A DNA stretch of 64,000 nucleotides from positions 266,773,168 to 266,837,167 of the forward strand of contig OY282560.1 of the NCBI GenBank assembly GCA_958295665.1, written 5' to 3'. The stretch's first letter is position 1. Each line of letters begins with the position of its first letter. Under the pieces are notes generated by a model. It was given only the letters and a program-made list of their open reading frames with translations. It did not search any database and was not told the origin of the DNA. The stretch is from Tipula vernalis (lineage: Eukaryota > Arthropoda > Insecta > Diptera > Tipulidae). Below, one piece after another: positions 21,701 to 33,782 of this stretch. The position numbers and the translations under genes were made by a program.

Positions 21701-22507
21701 GCAGGGTAATCATGTGGATTCTCGTCAGTTTTTTTAAGAAGATTAGCATACTCCTTTTCCTCAAATTCGTTCGAGTTGCTGATTTTCAATATTCCTGTCT
21801 GTTCTATTACCTTCGGCTTACTTTCGGAGAATTCCTTAATTTGGTCACAATAGATCCTCGATAACATATCAGGCACTACATTATCTTTACCTCGCTGATG
21901 TTGTATCTCAAAGCGAAAACCTTGTATCTTGAGGCTCCATCTAGCTAGTCTTCCGCTCAATTCCCGTTGGCTCATTAACCCTTTTAAAGTGGCCTGATCA
22001 GTGATTAGCGTAAAATTATGCCCCTCAACGTAAGAACGAACCTTCTTGATGGCAAGACTAGCGGCGAGACACTCTAGTTCCGTCAATGAGTTGTTGCGTT
22101 GTGCACTATTTAATTTCTGTGACATAAATGAAATTGGCCTTTTATTTCCATCCTCATCCTTTTGAAAGAGCACTGCTCCTAACCCTTTAGTACATGCATC
22201 ACATCTTATGAAAAACCTTCGTGAGTAGTCCGGTGTTATAAGAACAGGTGCAGAACTCAGGCGTTTTTTAAGTGCCTCGAAACTCTGTTGTGCTGCATCT
22301 GCCCACTTGAATTTCCCTTTCTTTAGGCACTCGGTGATGGGTGCTGCTAAACTAGCAAAGTTTTCGATAAATCGACGGTACCACCCAGCCATCCCCAGCA
22401 GTCGTCATAATTTTTTCGTATTTGTAGGTGGTGCTAGATTAACAATGGAGTCGATTATTTCAGGATCGATTCTGAGGCCTTGTTCTCCTCCCAGATACCT
22501 ATAACGC
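21667..22507 (-). pseudogene. Gypsy reverse transcriptase end and RNase H
   Basis: The minus-strand frame begins in the last part of the RT (YLGGEQGLRIDPE, thumb region) and, after a TAG at about 22408, runs through GMAGWYRRFIENFASLAAPI into an RNase H domain with FFIRCDACTKGLGAVLFQ, SLTELECLAA and FTLITDQATLKGLM. It continues into the linker HQRGKDNVVPDMLSRIYC. The RT fingers and palm with the YxDD site are absent, replaced by a roughly 500-bp non-coding block (22508-23010). The order protease, RT, RNase H, integrase marks Gypsy/mdg. Confidence 0.85.
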
Positions 22508-23010
22508 CGTAGGTTATATACATATATAACAAAACACTGTGCACTAATTTTTATAAATTTATTAACACTAAATATTATTATACAACGTTAATGTAATTGT
22601 TTATTTTTTCTTCACCACTTTTTGTTTGACGCGCACTGAAAAAAAATCTTTTTGAATTTGTTTGTTTTATTCGGGAATTATATTTTTATTTTTGGATCTT
22701 ACACGACCACGCACAATTTTAGAATCTCTAACATAAAATCGGTATACCGAGCGAATTCTTTGAAGCGGATGAATACAAAAAGGGGAAACCAAAAATGAAT
22801 TATTGCTTTTGCTTGTTGATGCACTGCAGTATAATTTTAATGACATGAATTTTATATATCGTGTGCTTGTTGGTGAAATAGGTGCATTCTTTTTTGTTGT
22901 TACGTTCGCGCGCGAACTTATTTGTAGTGAGTAAATGTAAAACGTAAGCATGAGTGTTTAAATGTAATGTGTGGTGAGTGTAGTAATATTTTGAAATACT
23001 GTCACCTATA
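22508..23010 (-). mobile_element. LTR-like block inside the Gypsy pol
   Basis: This block lies between the protease end (minus-strand INEIIG) and RT YLGG. On the minus strand it starts TGACAGTATTTCAAAATATT, has a TATA-like ATATATAAAATTC about 145 bp in, then an initiator-like GCAGTGC. It ends near TATATGTATATAACCTACGG. TTATAGGT occurs at both borders. It may be a solo LTR inserted at the RT deletion, but I cannot prove its ends. Confidence 0.4.
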
Positions 23011-23400
23011 ATTTCGTTGATGGAAGCTTTCGGTAATATGTTAAATTTTCCCCAAAAATCAATACCTAGGTAGGTATAATGGCGATTGAAGCGATGGAAC
23101 CACAAAAAATTTTATGTTTTCCGTTTTGTTCCCAAATTGCACTGGAAGCCATATAAAACACTCAATTTTTTTGCTTGTCCCATCAGCGGTTTTAATTTGC
23201 GAATACAGTTTTTTCATCTGCAAATTTTCGGCTGTTAAAAATGTAAGCGAGCCCTTACCAAGTACACTCACAGAGGCACCACTATCTAATAGGCCATTCA
23301 TTTTGGTTGAGTTGATTATAACTTCGGCGCGTGGGCGTGGATCCTTGCTTGTACATTTTATCAGCGTTGCAACCCAACTTTTAAATAACGGTAACATTGT
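23011..23400 (-). pseudogene. Gypsy aspartic protease domain
   Basis: The minus-strand frame from an ATG at 23397 reads VIINSTKMNGLLDSGASVSV, the retropepsin active site (DSGA). It continues through LYLPRYLGIDFWGKFNILP, the second conserved part. Upstream (23401-23569) a short overlapping frame may be the end of gag, but no zinc knuckle is seen there. Confidence 0.75.
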
Positions 23401-23569
23401 TTAATGAAAATTTAAATTTGTCACTTAAAATTTCCTCTTCAACCGTTTCTGGTGCATCTTGACTTCTGGTTTTGCCATTTTTCATCAAAAAAATTTTGAT
23501 TCTTGCGGTGTGTGATTTGGCCAAAACAAGAAACCATTTTGAACCCATTTGTGTGGTACTACACTGCAC

Positions 23570-24120
23570 TCCTTAATAATAACTGTACCTCTCTTTTTTA
23601 AAGCTTCCACTAAAAAAAATTAGTACTTGGAACAGCTTCCATGGTTAATCACAAACTGAATAATAAACGAATAACGGAAACCGAACTCAACTACACGAAA
23701 TTAACTTGATTAAACAATTTCTGCAAATTTTTCGACTTATTTAGTAAATTTTCACCTAAATAGGTATAAAATTGAATTTGACAACGTAATTTAAAAAATA
23801 GATATTCCTTAAATAAGAAATTTCGTCTTAAAATAGGTAGTTTCGTTTAGGGCTGAGGGGCAATTCGTTTTAATAGTCGAATAACTTGGTAATTATGGAG
23901 AATAAAGACAATTTTTTAGGGCATTGTAAGTTTTCGAGGTAGAATGTGCGTTTTTATCGTAAAAATACAGGGACAATAACTTGGTTACAGCAAAAACGAT
24001 TTTTTCCATAATTATAAAAATGTTTATAATTATTTTTCATATTATATGTATGTATATTATTAATTATGATAGTACATACATATATTATTTAATATTTTGT
24101 GTTTAACCTTTTAATTATAT
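23570..24120. other. AT-rich stretch, no gene seen
   Basis: There are no coding blocks or repeats of note. Confidence 0.5.
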
Positions 24121-24126
24121 TAAAGT

Positions 24127-24860
24127 GGGGGGGGGGGGGGCGATTAGACAAGAAAGAAGAGACTAAACAATTGTAATTTGCTGGGATATTTCCTCCACAA
24201 CTACTCTTGGAACCAGCAACTAAATTCCTCAACGAATTATTGTTAATAAATGAAACAAAAACTTCTTCAATTACTTCAATATTTTGACATTTAATGAAAA
24301 GCAAAACAATAATGGCTCAATAACATTAAAATTACTGACACAAAATTAAACGTAAATAAAAACCGTAAGTATACTAAATATCAAACAGTAGATTAATTCT
24401 GATTAATTTCTACTTCATTTTATATTATTTTTATAACCTTCATTTGATGGCGCAGATAAGTATACCAGATTACTTTGCTTAGACTATTTTTTTGTTTTCT
24501 TTTGTAGACAGGCACCTTCCAACAACAACTACAATAACAACGTTAAGCAACATCCATGGTTTGTACAAATTTGGAAGACTGCATGGGAACATGATGGTGG
24601 AACGATATCTCACCCTGCCCCACCCCAACCACCGACTGAAAAAATAGTGAAATCACAAAAACAAAAACAAAAATCCTTACAGCTTTTCAGAAAACTTGCG
24701 GCATCAATGGAGAAAGCTGTTTAGGAGAATGTTTGTTGTTTTGTGACTAACCATTGTCATGAAATTAAAAAATAAAAATTAGACTAACGAAAAATATACT
24801 AACTATCGACTACTTAGGTGTCCGGAACCGGGTCGAGTTTTTAATACATACACGTTTCCT
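24127..24860. repeat. Unclassified dispersed repeat, copy 1
   Basis: After a poly-G run (24127-24140), GCGATTAGACAAGAAAGAAG and then, from about 24515, CAACAACAACT...AACGTTAAGCAAC and GCATGGGAACATGATGGTGG match the block at 33129-33520 in the same order. Both then share ACAGCTTTTCAGAAAA, ACTAACTATC(G/A)ACTACTTAGG and GTGTC(C/T)GGAACCGGGT. About 340 bp (24166-24505) are extra in this copy and look like an insertion. No coding family is recognised. Confidence 0.65.
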
Positions 24861-24899
24861 TCGGTCTTGTTAATTGTAAAGGGTAAACATCTCAAGGAA

Positions 24900-27540
24900 T
24901 AAGCATAAAAGTATATAAATGTATAGAACAAAAAATTCGTTTAATTAATTTCCTACTAACAAAAAAAATTTGGGTGATGACTTGTCGCTTACCTCACTTT
25001 CCCTGATGAGCGCTCACAGGTTGGTGCTAAGCATCCGGAACGGTTGAAAATAACCTAGACACTAAAAAGTATATTTTCACTTTTTGTTCAAACGAAAATC
25101 ACTCAAAATCAAAAATACAAGTATTTATTTTACTCTGCTCTTAATTATAATTTAATTAAACATTACTAATTTATCTTACTTTCCTTATTTTTTCGTTTAA
25201 AATTCAATGAACCACTTAACATAAATTCAATTGCTCTCAAATATTAATAAATACAATAATAGCTCCACAAATTGTTCTAAAAACCTTTATTGAGGTACAC
25301 AAAAACTACTATATTCTGTAATTAATGTATTTATAAAAAAAATCACTATTTTTCGTTGTTCTGACGTTTGTCTGACTGCCAATGTGACTAATACTCTGTT
25401 TTTCCACAATTTCCTTTTTCTTGCTTTTTGTTGCTATCCATCATTATCAGAGATTCCAACTTCACCCAGTGGGACAAAATTAAACTTAAGCTAATCTACG
25501 CAATAAAAAAGAATTAAAACCAAAAATATCGCCAAGAGTGATCGGTTTCCCATTATGGATATCAAATTATTTTATATTTTTTTTCTTATTTTAGCGCGGT
25601 AAAACAAAATCGCTGATGTTAACAGCTTAAAAAAAGTATTCCATTCTATTTACCCGTTTATGCATACATAAAATAACCTAAGCCAAAAAAATTTAATAAA
25701 ACTCTAAGTAACGTTTTGTGTAAGACCAACATAACAAAAATCACAACAAAAGAAAAATTGAGGTGTGGCCAACACACGACTTTCTTTTACGAACAGAGAA
25801 TTTTGAGAAATTTTATTTTTTTTTATAACTTTTTTTTTTAATTTCTTTTTTAATTTTTAAATTTTTTAATTTTTTTTTTTTTAATTTTTATTTTTGATTT
25901 TTATTTGTTTTTAATTTTTGGAAACATTTTGTATTAAGTAGTTTTTTGTAAACCTTATACTTTTTAAGATATTTGCAAAATAAATTTTCTGGACCAAGGA
26001 AGATGCCACTTCCGGTTAGCCGATTTGGAGTAAAATTCACTGGGACCTCCCAATTTATCAAAAAAGCTTAAATCTGAAGTTTCAGTTCGATTGGTTAAAC
26101 CATCTGGGCTGTAGAGAGGACACAGACAGACTGACAGACAGACACCATTTCGAGACCCACTTTTTCAGACTCAGGGGACCTCAAAACAAATAAATCTCTA
26201 AAAATCTCAAGGTCCAAAATTTTCATGATTACTATACTTTATTTTACTAGAGTAAAAGAAAGTAAAAATTAAAATTAAATGATTTTACAAAAATTTGTTT
26301 ACAAAAGTTCAATCAACTTTTCGCCTAATGGTGTCTTGATCGAAATATAAAATAATCAGTTTTAAATTACTTAATACAGAAGGCACAAATCCTCGTAAAA
26401 AGTTATTGCGAAAAAAATCAGTTTGTTTCCCGTCTTTTCTCTATAATTATAATTAAAAAAACATTATGCAACAATTTGTCTAATTTATTTTTTCTTAGCC
26501 TCATAAGTACATTTTGTAATATATTATAATTTTTACAACGAAAGCCTAGCTGCAATCCTTGCTGGCCTTCATCGATTCTGGCAGTTACCGGAGTTTACCT
26601 AGAAGAAGACGCAACATCTGGTAATGCATTTCCACATGGTAGCAAGAAGCATATTACCGTTAGTCCTTAGTTTAAACTGACCAGACGTCTTACGCAGCAT
26701 GGGAAACAGTGCCGCCACAGTGTGTTGTCCCTCGAACAAATCAGTCCCACGAAGCGTGGGATAATTGCGGCATACGTTTAGTTTGTGCAATATTTCAGTG
26801 AAAGCGATTAGGCTTCTGTGTTCAGTTTACCTTAGTTGTACAACATTACAGGAAAGAAAAAGGAGCAAAAATTAAACAAAAACTATGCCTTCCTAGAAGA
26901 TTTTATAAGAGAGTATGATTGACCTCTAGTAGTACTGATTAATTCAAATCAAATCAGAAAGAAATACAATTTTTTTTAAATGGATACAATTTACCATATA
27001 CACAGTAACTTAATTTGATGCAGTTGCACCATAATTAAAAACAGCGCTGATTGTCTTGTGATCGATACTAACAGTATTGCAATTTTGTTTGATGCAAAAC
27101 TTGCATTGAAATTGCTTTTTCGATCTAATTAGTAATTAAATTTTATTCGATACAATGGGCGCATTCAGGTGTAACAGTTGGCAACATGCTGGATAAAATC
27201 CTGCACGCGGTAAATTTTTGATGCCAATGATGGTAATTGTTAGAACTACTTTGCGAACTGTGCGTACCTAATTAAAATATTTCTGTGCGAAAGTGATTAA
27301 ATTTGATGAGATTCTAAATTAGAAATTTGTTCGTCGTTACTAAAGTCATGTGTAGTATGTTTAATTTTCTCAGGAAAGTTAGTTTAGTATGAGCACTCAA
27401 TAGCCGGCTACTCATAGTAAAATCTGATCAGTTTATTACTGGGGAGTAACTCTTAGAACATAATTAATTGTCAATATCCTCTTTTCACTTCCCGGTGATT
27501 TTTATTTGATTTATTCGCGAAAAATCGTTTTTCGCGAGTC
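24900..27540. other. AT-rich stretch with faint coding debris
   Basis: This stretch is mostly featureless. Around 26090-26160, ACAGACTGACAGACAGACAC lies in a context common to old arthropod retrotransposon 3' regions. Around 26530-26800, a GC-richer block keeps a minus frame (CRNYPTLRGTDLFEGQHTVA) of unknown family. Confidence 0.45.
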
Positions 27541-27543
27541 GTG

Positions 27544-27690
27544 ACTATTACAGAACTCATTTCTACAGGAAAAATTCCTGTAGGAGGATTTGGTATCACA
27601 GAACTCATTTTGTAGGAAAAAATCCGACGCATAGGAATTTTAACTCCGAAATGCAATTCCTACAGAAATTGCTATCACGAAGAATGGAGG
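27544..27690. repeat. Harbinger-like MITE end
   Basis: CTATTACAGAACTCATTTCT with nearby TCACAGAACTCATTTTGTAG and repeated AATTCCT(A/G)CAG motifs forms a subterminal-repeat end. The inverted counterpart GAGTTCTGTAATAGGCAT is found at about 35463-35480. These could be two ends of one invaded element or two separate MITEs. Confidence 0.45.
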
Positions 27691-28141
27691 AAAGGAAAAT
27701 ATGTAGGAATTTAACCCAAAATTCTCCGACATAAAAGTTTGGCGGAATTGTAAAGAAAAACCGTTTGTGAACAAATAAATCAACTTTTATTGTAGACAAA
27801 ATAATTATTTATAATTTTGTTGAATAGGATGACTGATTTACCATTGATAATAATCTACTTACATACGAGTAATGATGTATTTATTTTTCAGTTTCAGTTT
27901 ATAAAATGCAAATTTTCATCCACTTTTATGCAGTTTCAACTTCTTTATTGTATAATCAAAATATTTTTATTAGTTGTTAACTCTGTTACTTTTTTATTTT
28001 TTCATTACATTTTAAATTTTAATTTGGACTTTAGACTCAATTCAAGCCCATTTTCAAAAGCGTATTGAACAAAGGAGTTTTTACGAAAAACAGTTTATAG
28101 TTTTGTTTTGATTTTGTAAATAAAAAGAAAATTTCTGTTTG

Positions 28142-29151
28142 TTAAAACACTAGCAAAAATACGTCAACGTTTCTACTGGGCAGGATGTAGGCAGTCTGTG
28201 ATAGAATGGTGCCAAAAATGTGACCAATGTGCGGCAGTGAAGGGACCCGCACACAAAAGTCGTGGATCCATGAAACAATATAACGTCGGAGCACCATTCG
28301 AAAGAATTGCAATAGATGTAACGGGGCCATTTCCCACCACCGAGAGCGGCAACAAATATGTGCTAGTAATAATGGATTATTTCAGCAAATGGCCGGAGGT
28401 GTACCCCATTCCCAATCAGGAGACGACAAAAATAGCTGATGCCGTAGTAAACAACTGGATTAGCAGATTTGGAGTGCCGATGGAGATTCATACCGATCAA
28501 GGACGGAATTTTGAATCGGTGGTATTTCAAGAAATATGCCAGATACTCGGTATAAATAAAACGAGAGCAACGCCTTTGCATCCACAGTCTGATGGTATAG
28601 TGGAAAGATTCAATGGTACATTGGAGGAATATGTAGCAAAGGTCGTTGAGAAAAACCAACGCAACTGGGATCGACATATACCGATTTTTCTGATGGCCTA
28701 TCGATCAGCAATACATGACACAACCGGAATGACACCAGCTAAAACGTTATTTAGAGATAATCTACGGTTACCTGGAGATCTAAAGTTTGGGGCTGTATGA
28801 CAGGATTACGTAGACCGAATGAAAGAGGAACTTAATGAGATTCATCAATTTGTACGCGAGAAAATACGGATGTCAAGTGACCGGATGAAAGCTCGATATG
28901 ACATACGAGCAAATAACCAGAGCTTTCAGGAAGGGCAATTAGTATGGCTTCACAACCCGCAACGAAAAAAGGGATTATCACCGAATCTGCAACCAGCATG
29001 GGAAGGACGTTACACTGTCATCACAAGGATGAACGACGTGGTTTATCGGATACGGAAGGGCTATCGAGGTAAACCAAAGGTGGTGCATTTGGAGAGGCTG
29101 GCCCTGTACAGAGGAGGTGATTTGGGTCCTGTTCAGGGCGAACAGGCTTAG
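28142..29151 (+). pseudogene. Gypsy integrase and pol C-terminus (one stop)
   Basis: The frame opens abruptly at 28141 with KTLAKIRQRFYWAGC and the zinc half-motif WCQKCDQC. The core follows: Asp in IAIDVTGPFPTTESG, Asp in MEIHTDQGRNFES, Glu in SDGIVERFNGTLEEYV. A TGA at 28798 interrupts after DLKFGAV. The frame resumes with the GPY/chromo-like C-terminal part (LVWLHNPQRKKGLSPNLQPA, VYRIRKGYRGKPKVVHLERL) to a TAG at 29149-29151. Everything upstream of the integrase zinc finger is missing. A polypurine tract and the 3' LTR follow at once. The catalytic triad is intact, so the copy is fairly young. Confidence 0.88.
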
Positions 29152-29163
29152 GTGGGGGGGTGG

Positions 29164-29607
29164 TGTGACGGTGACACCTAGTGTGTAATAGAAGAAATTA
29201 AATGAATAGCTCAATGTTTACTGTACTAAAATGGAATTTTCCATGATAAAATTGTTCTACACTATTCTAACTAGAAAAATCATGAGCTTTCTAGAAGTTT
29301 GGTTTGTGTATATAAAAAGGCGAACGAAGTCAAATTGGATTAGTAGTATTTGGAAAGCGACAGTGTGAAGATTAAAAAGTAATTAAAAAGTGATTTAAAA
29401 AGTGTTTTAGTGCGAAATAAAAATTATAAGTGATCAGTAAAATTGTGCGAATATTAAAGTAAAGTGATTTTGTGAATTTTCGTTAGTAAATTGTGTTGTT
29501 ATAATTTTTGTGTGACATAAATAAAATCGTTCGTAATAAATTGAATTGTTTTCTTCTATTCACAATCCAGTGATTCGAATCTTGATTGACAAGGTAAAAA
29601 CGTAACA
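29164..29607 (+). repeat. Gypsy 3' LTR
   Basis: After the polypurine tract GGTGGGGGGGTGG (29151-29163) the LTR starts TGTGACGGTGACACC. It has a TATA box (TATATAAAAAGGCG, about 29310) and an AATAAA. It ends close to GTAACA at 29607. The start is firm and the end is estimated from TG...CA. Confidence 0.7.
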
Positions 29608-31768
29608 ATATTTTTGTTCTAATGTTAACGGAGTAACTTTTTCCAAATTTTTATATAGGTGTTCCGATCAATGTGACGAAAAGAATACCCGTATTGACTT
29701 GCAAAATTTTAAGATCAAATGTTTTGTATTTCATTTGTTTCCGTTAATGTCAAAATGCTTCTTGTGGTTACTTGAAGTAGGGTAACAAAAACACAATGTT
29801 GAGTTCTTTGCTAGAAAAAATCTGATCTAAATCAATAAAAAACTTGACTCTTCAAATAGAAAATGATACAACTAGGTAGTTCCGTTTTCATATTTAGCAG
29901 TTTTTTTTGGTACCAAAGAACTAAATATTAGTTAATTAGGATTATCTTAAAATGTCCTTCCCAATTTTAGTAACGGAATCAGAAATATAATAATTCCAAC
30001 ACAATTTAAATATTTCTTTTTGAAGAAATCTACCATAACATCATTAGTGGTGGTCCCCAGCAATTTTCTTGAAGTATCCAGAGCGTAATGTTCAAATGTT
30101 CTGGTTCTTTTAAAACTTTTCCAGACTTCATCCAGGTTTAGTCGTTTTTGACCTGGTCACCCTTGGCATTGCTCGACTCTACAAGTTGTGTGTTAACCAG
30201 GCAAAGAATAAATTTAATGAAAATGAAAGGTTATATTTACCTCGAATATATTTTGAAAATGAAAGGTTATATTTACCTCGTAATATTTACCAATATTTGA
30301 GATATGTTTGCCCAAAGAGCTCAGCATAAAATAATTTTACATAATATTGTAAAATTTCGGTTAACTAAATTTCTTAATTCTATGGTTCATAATATTATAT
30401 GTATGTAGATCGGTGCAAGATGGAATATTTAAAATTCTGCTACCAACTTGGTTACTTCTACCAGAAGGTAGATGTCGTTAGCTACTTTTAGCTGCCTCAT
30501 CTTTATTAGTGGGCATTATTCGAGGGTCACAGTCTTGCAGATCGCGACCATTTTAAAGTTCATCTACATCTGTCAGATCTAACTCAGAATGCTTTATACG
30601 AGGGTTGCCACGAAGGCGATGATATTAAATTCCACAGGTGTATTAACGTTAATCAACTTTGACCTCCTTCGATTGATGCAAATTTTTTAGTTTTTTAAGG
30701 CCGCAAATCGTGCTTGGCATTAAGAATAGAATTGTATATAGAACTTCTTTTCGATGTTTTAATTACGGTCGCTAATGACAGAATGTGGCGCGAATCTATT
30801 CCTAGCGTATCACTTTTGTTAAGTATTGTTAACTAATTTGCTAGGCTTAAGTCATCTTAACAATCATTCGCAGGGAAATTCTATGATATCACCCCATTGT
30901 TGTCGAATTATTAAGTTTCTGATCTCATTTCTATAGTTCTAATAAATTCACTTTTGCATTACAATAAAATCAGAATTCTCATTCATTAGTTGTTATTCTT
31001 TTCACGCTGATGAGTTGCAGTAAGGCGCTGGCTATTCCATACAAATTTAAATCCATCAAATATATTCGAGTTGTCCTTTTTCTAGCGAGGAGAATTTTGA
31101 TATTCCAAGGGAAACAATTTTGTGAAAAATTGGATTTAACGTGTTTGGATTGGAGTGGCAGTTAACTCTATGCGTAAACTGTTCAATTCTTTTACTCGTA
31201 CCTAATCGTACTAATTTAATATCCTGCGAAACTGCGGACAACCGATTTATACTACAGGTTTAAACCATATAAGTTAAAAACGGCTTAAGATGTCGAGACG
31301 AATTAAAGAGCAGATTATTTCTAGATAAGACTATTTTGTGATCATCTATAAACTCTTCGAGTTTCATTAAAATTCGTTTAGCAGTTTTAGCGTGAAGCCC
31401 GGCAACACTAAATTGCAGACAGACAGACACAAATTTTAAAAATGTTTGCTTATGTTTTGACACCCTACAATTAATGTAAAAAATATTTATCTCGAAAAAA
31501 CCGACAGACACTCCAATTTTATTTATATACCCGTATAGATAACCAAAATAAACAGGAATGCTTCAATGGATGGCATCCATAACCTGCCGCTCCAATTTTA
31601 TTTATACGTATAGATTGTTTGAAGGAGGGTGGCTTTGTAGTATAACTCTACATTGAAAACCAGTGAAATATTAGCAATTGTGAATTGTATTTGAATCCCA
31701 ATAGATGATTTGCTGATTTAACAAAAATCACTGTTAATTTTTATTTAAAATATCCTCGTATAACCTGT
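29608..31768. other. Old non-coding sequence, no clear gene
   Basis: A 35-bp tandem duplication (GAAAATGAAAGGTTATATTT, 30217 and 30252) is visible. Broken coding-like fragments (for example minus 30450-30600, RDLQDCDPRIMPTNKDEAAK) occur with stops. The repeat CTGTCTGTCTG near 31415-31430 is part of an old retroelement 3' region. I cannot assign any family. Confidence 0.45.
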
Positions 31769-31954
31769 TATGTTTTGTGTTTCTAAACAAGACATTGTTC
31801 GTAGATTAAAATAATAATTGTCGATTAATATTCTTTATTAATATTTAGAATTACATGTGTCTGTTCGTGTACAGGAAAAACTCTAACCTAACATACTACT
31901 GTCAAAACTATAAAAGCGTACCTTTTATACTTTTAAAGCTGGCTTCACATGACA
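31769..31954 (-). repeat. Gypsy 3' LTR (second element)
   Basis: On the minus strand the polypurine tract GTGGGGAGGAA (31955-31965) is followed by TGTCATGTGAAGCC, the LTR start. AATAAAG lies further on. The end at CATAACA (31769) is a guess from TG...CA symmetry. Confidence 0.5.
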
Positions 31955-31965
31955 TTCCTCCCCAC

Positions 31966-33120
31966 CACAGTTGAGTGCTGCGATCACAAATCCAAACGAA
32001 CTGGTGCCCTATGTGGACGTTGGCTTCGTCGAATAACTGGAGTTGGATCTACTGTTGCTGTTGTTGGTTCGGACCCTGTTACCGAAACTGTTGATTTTGA
32101 GGATTGCGATTCGGTTGAACGGTGGCAGATGAATTTGCGGATCCTTGTAGTTGGTGTGGGCTGCTATCTAATGCCGCAGTCGGCGGGCTCTGTCGTTCTC
32201 GGATTGCATCTGCATGTCTGCTTTTGGTGGTTTGATCAGGAAATGTAACGCTGTATGATCATCTGTTATTTCGCTGTGTGATTGTCCCAGGGTTCCATTT
32301 CGTATCATTGTCTGTTCGCACCCATACGTTATCACCTGCATTGAAATGGCGTTCTTTGATGTTGTCTCTATCGTAGTACAACTGGCTTTTTAAATTATGT
32401 CTGTTTATGTTACCTAGAATAGATGGCTTTTGGAAGCCGTCGTCCCAAAAATATCTCAGATGGAGCTTTGCCCAATGTACTATGTGGTGTGTTGCGATAA
32501 CTAAATAAAAATGCGTTGAGCTGAGCATCGAGATCTTCGTTATTCTTCTCGCTTGATTTCATTCGTCGTTTAAATGTTTGAATTAATCTTTCTGCTAATC
32601 CATTTGTCTTTGGTGGTATGGCGAGGACATAATATGTTTCATTCCCTCCTTCTCACAAAATCTTTTGAATTCTATAATGGCACTACTTGTTGACCGTTTC
32701 GGTTCTCTTGACAACTTTGGCATCGTTTAACGAAGTTGTCAATGTCCTCATCGAGTTTTGGCCACCATATGTAATACCGAGCCATTGCACGCATAGCTAC
32801 AATACCCGGATGGCCGCTGTGTAGTTGTTGGAGTGCAGCTATACATAATGATGCAGGTAGCACCATTCTTCCTTGCCACATGAGGATATTGTTTTCTACA
32901 GACAGTTCGTCTTTGCGCTGTAGAAACGATTAGAATTGTGATTGTTGGCACATCTGTTGTGTCCACTCGACTGAGATGTTTTTCTCGCAGAACTGGAGTT
33001 CATCCATCTTTGCTTTGCCAATGTAGTTTACGTCGTCTTCAATCTTTTGCCTGTCGAAGTGTGGTTCTTCTGTTGTATTCGGCATACGTGATAAAAAATC
33101 GACAAAAATGTTTAATTTTC
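31966..33120 (-). pseudogene. Gypsy pol fragment: RNase H end, zinc domain, pol C-terminus
   Basis: Minus-strand order: KLNIFVDFLSRMPNTTEEPH (RNase H to integrase linker), then after a stop the integrase zinc domain LHSGHPGIVAMRAMARYYIW with CQSCQENRNG. Frameshifted pieces follow, including NAGDNVWVRTDNDTKWNPGT from the C-terminal domain, and a tail rich in N/S/R. The integrase core with its catalytic aspartates is deleted around 32600-32680. The upstream edge at 33120 is cut by the inserted repeat copy 2. Confidence 0.8.
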
Positions 33121-33762
33121 CCGAAAAGGGGGGGGGGGCGAGTAGATGAGACAGCAGAGACGCAACGATTTCAACAACAACGTCAAGCAACACTACCTAC
33201 AGTTAGTACAAATTTGGGTGACCGCATGGGAACATGATGATGGAACGAAATCTCGCCCCCCTCACAACCGCCGATGGAATAAATGGTGGAGGGAATAATA
33301 ATAGTTGTTTACAGCTTTTCAGAAAAAAGAGTTTGCGGCACCAGGAAATTTGTGTTGTCATTGTGTCTTCTCTTACAGGTTGGAGCAGTAGAAGAACTTT
33401 AAAATTGTTATTGTCTTGTGCTAAATTCTTGTGCTAAATTACTAAAAAAATATATTACTAACAAATTTACTAACTATCAACTACTTAGGTGTCTGGAACC
33501 GGGTTGAGTCTTTGTTGCTCACATTCCTTTCCCATCCCTCGATCTTGTTATATGTAAAAAGGTGTACGACGGCGGCCTGGCCAGGGGCGGATATCATACT
33601 ATTAGACTTATGTGGTTATCGATGTGAAGCCTTTCTTTACGGGGTTTGGCTTCATGAAGAATGGTGTCGTGACATGGATATAGTGGTGTGGTATTCGCAT
33701 TTATAATACGGGAGACTTGCTTAATGCTTGATCGTACATCGCAATCAATCAATCAATCAATC
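33121..33762. repeat. Unclassified dispersed repeat, copy 2, with (AATC)n tail
   Basis: It begins with a poly-G run, shares several blocks with 24127-24860, and continues about 200 bp beyond them to CAATCAATCAATCAATCAAT at 33742-33762. A short tandem tail suggests a non-LTR retrotransposon 3' end (RTE-like tails are of this kind), but no RT coding remains. Confidence 0.55.
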
Positions 33763-33782
33763 AAAAAGAAAATTTCTGTTTT

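Noticed and set aside
24120..24141. Poly-G run as an assembly artefact
   Set aside because: A similar G run starts the second copy of the same repeat at about 33129, so it is probably real, though its length may be unreliable.
31260..31511. Minus frame with FSVAGLHAKTAKRILMKLEE, considered as a chemoreceptor piece
   Set aside because: The CTGTCTGTCTG context and AACGAATTTTAATGAAA are typical of old retroelement tails; no transmembrane pattern.
31949..32248. 99-residue plus-strand frame
   Set aside because: It is the antisense of the Gypsy pol C-terminal tail and 3' LTR border.
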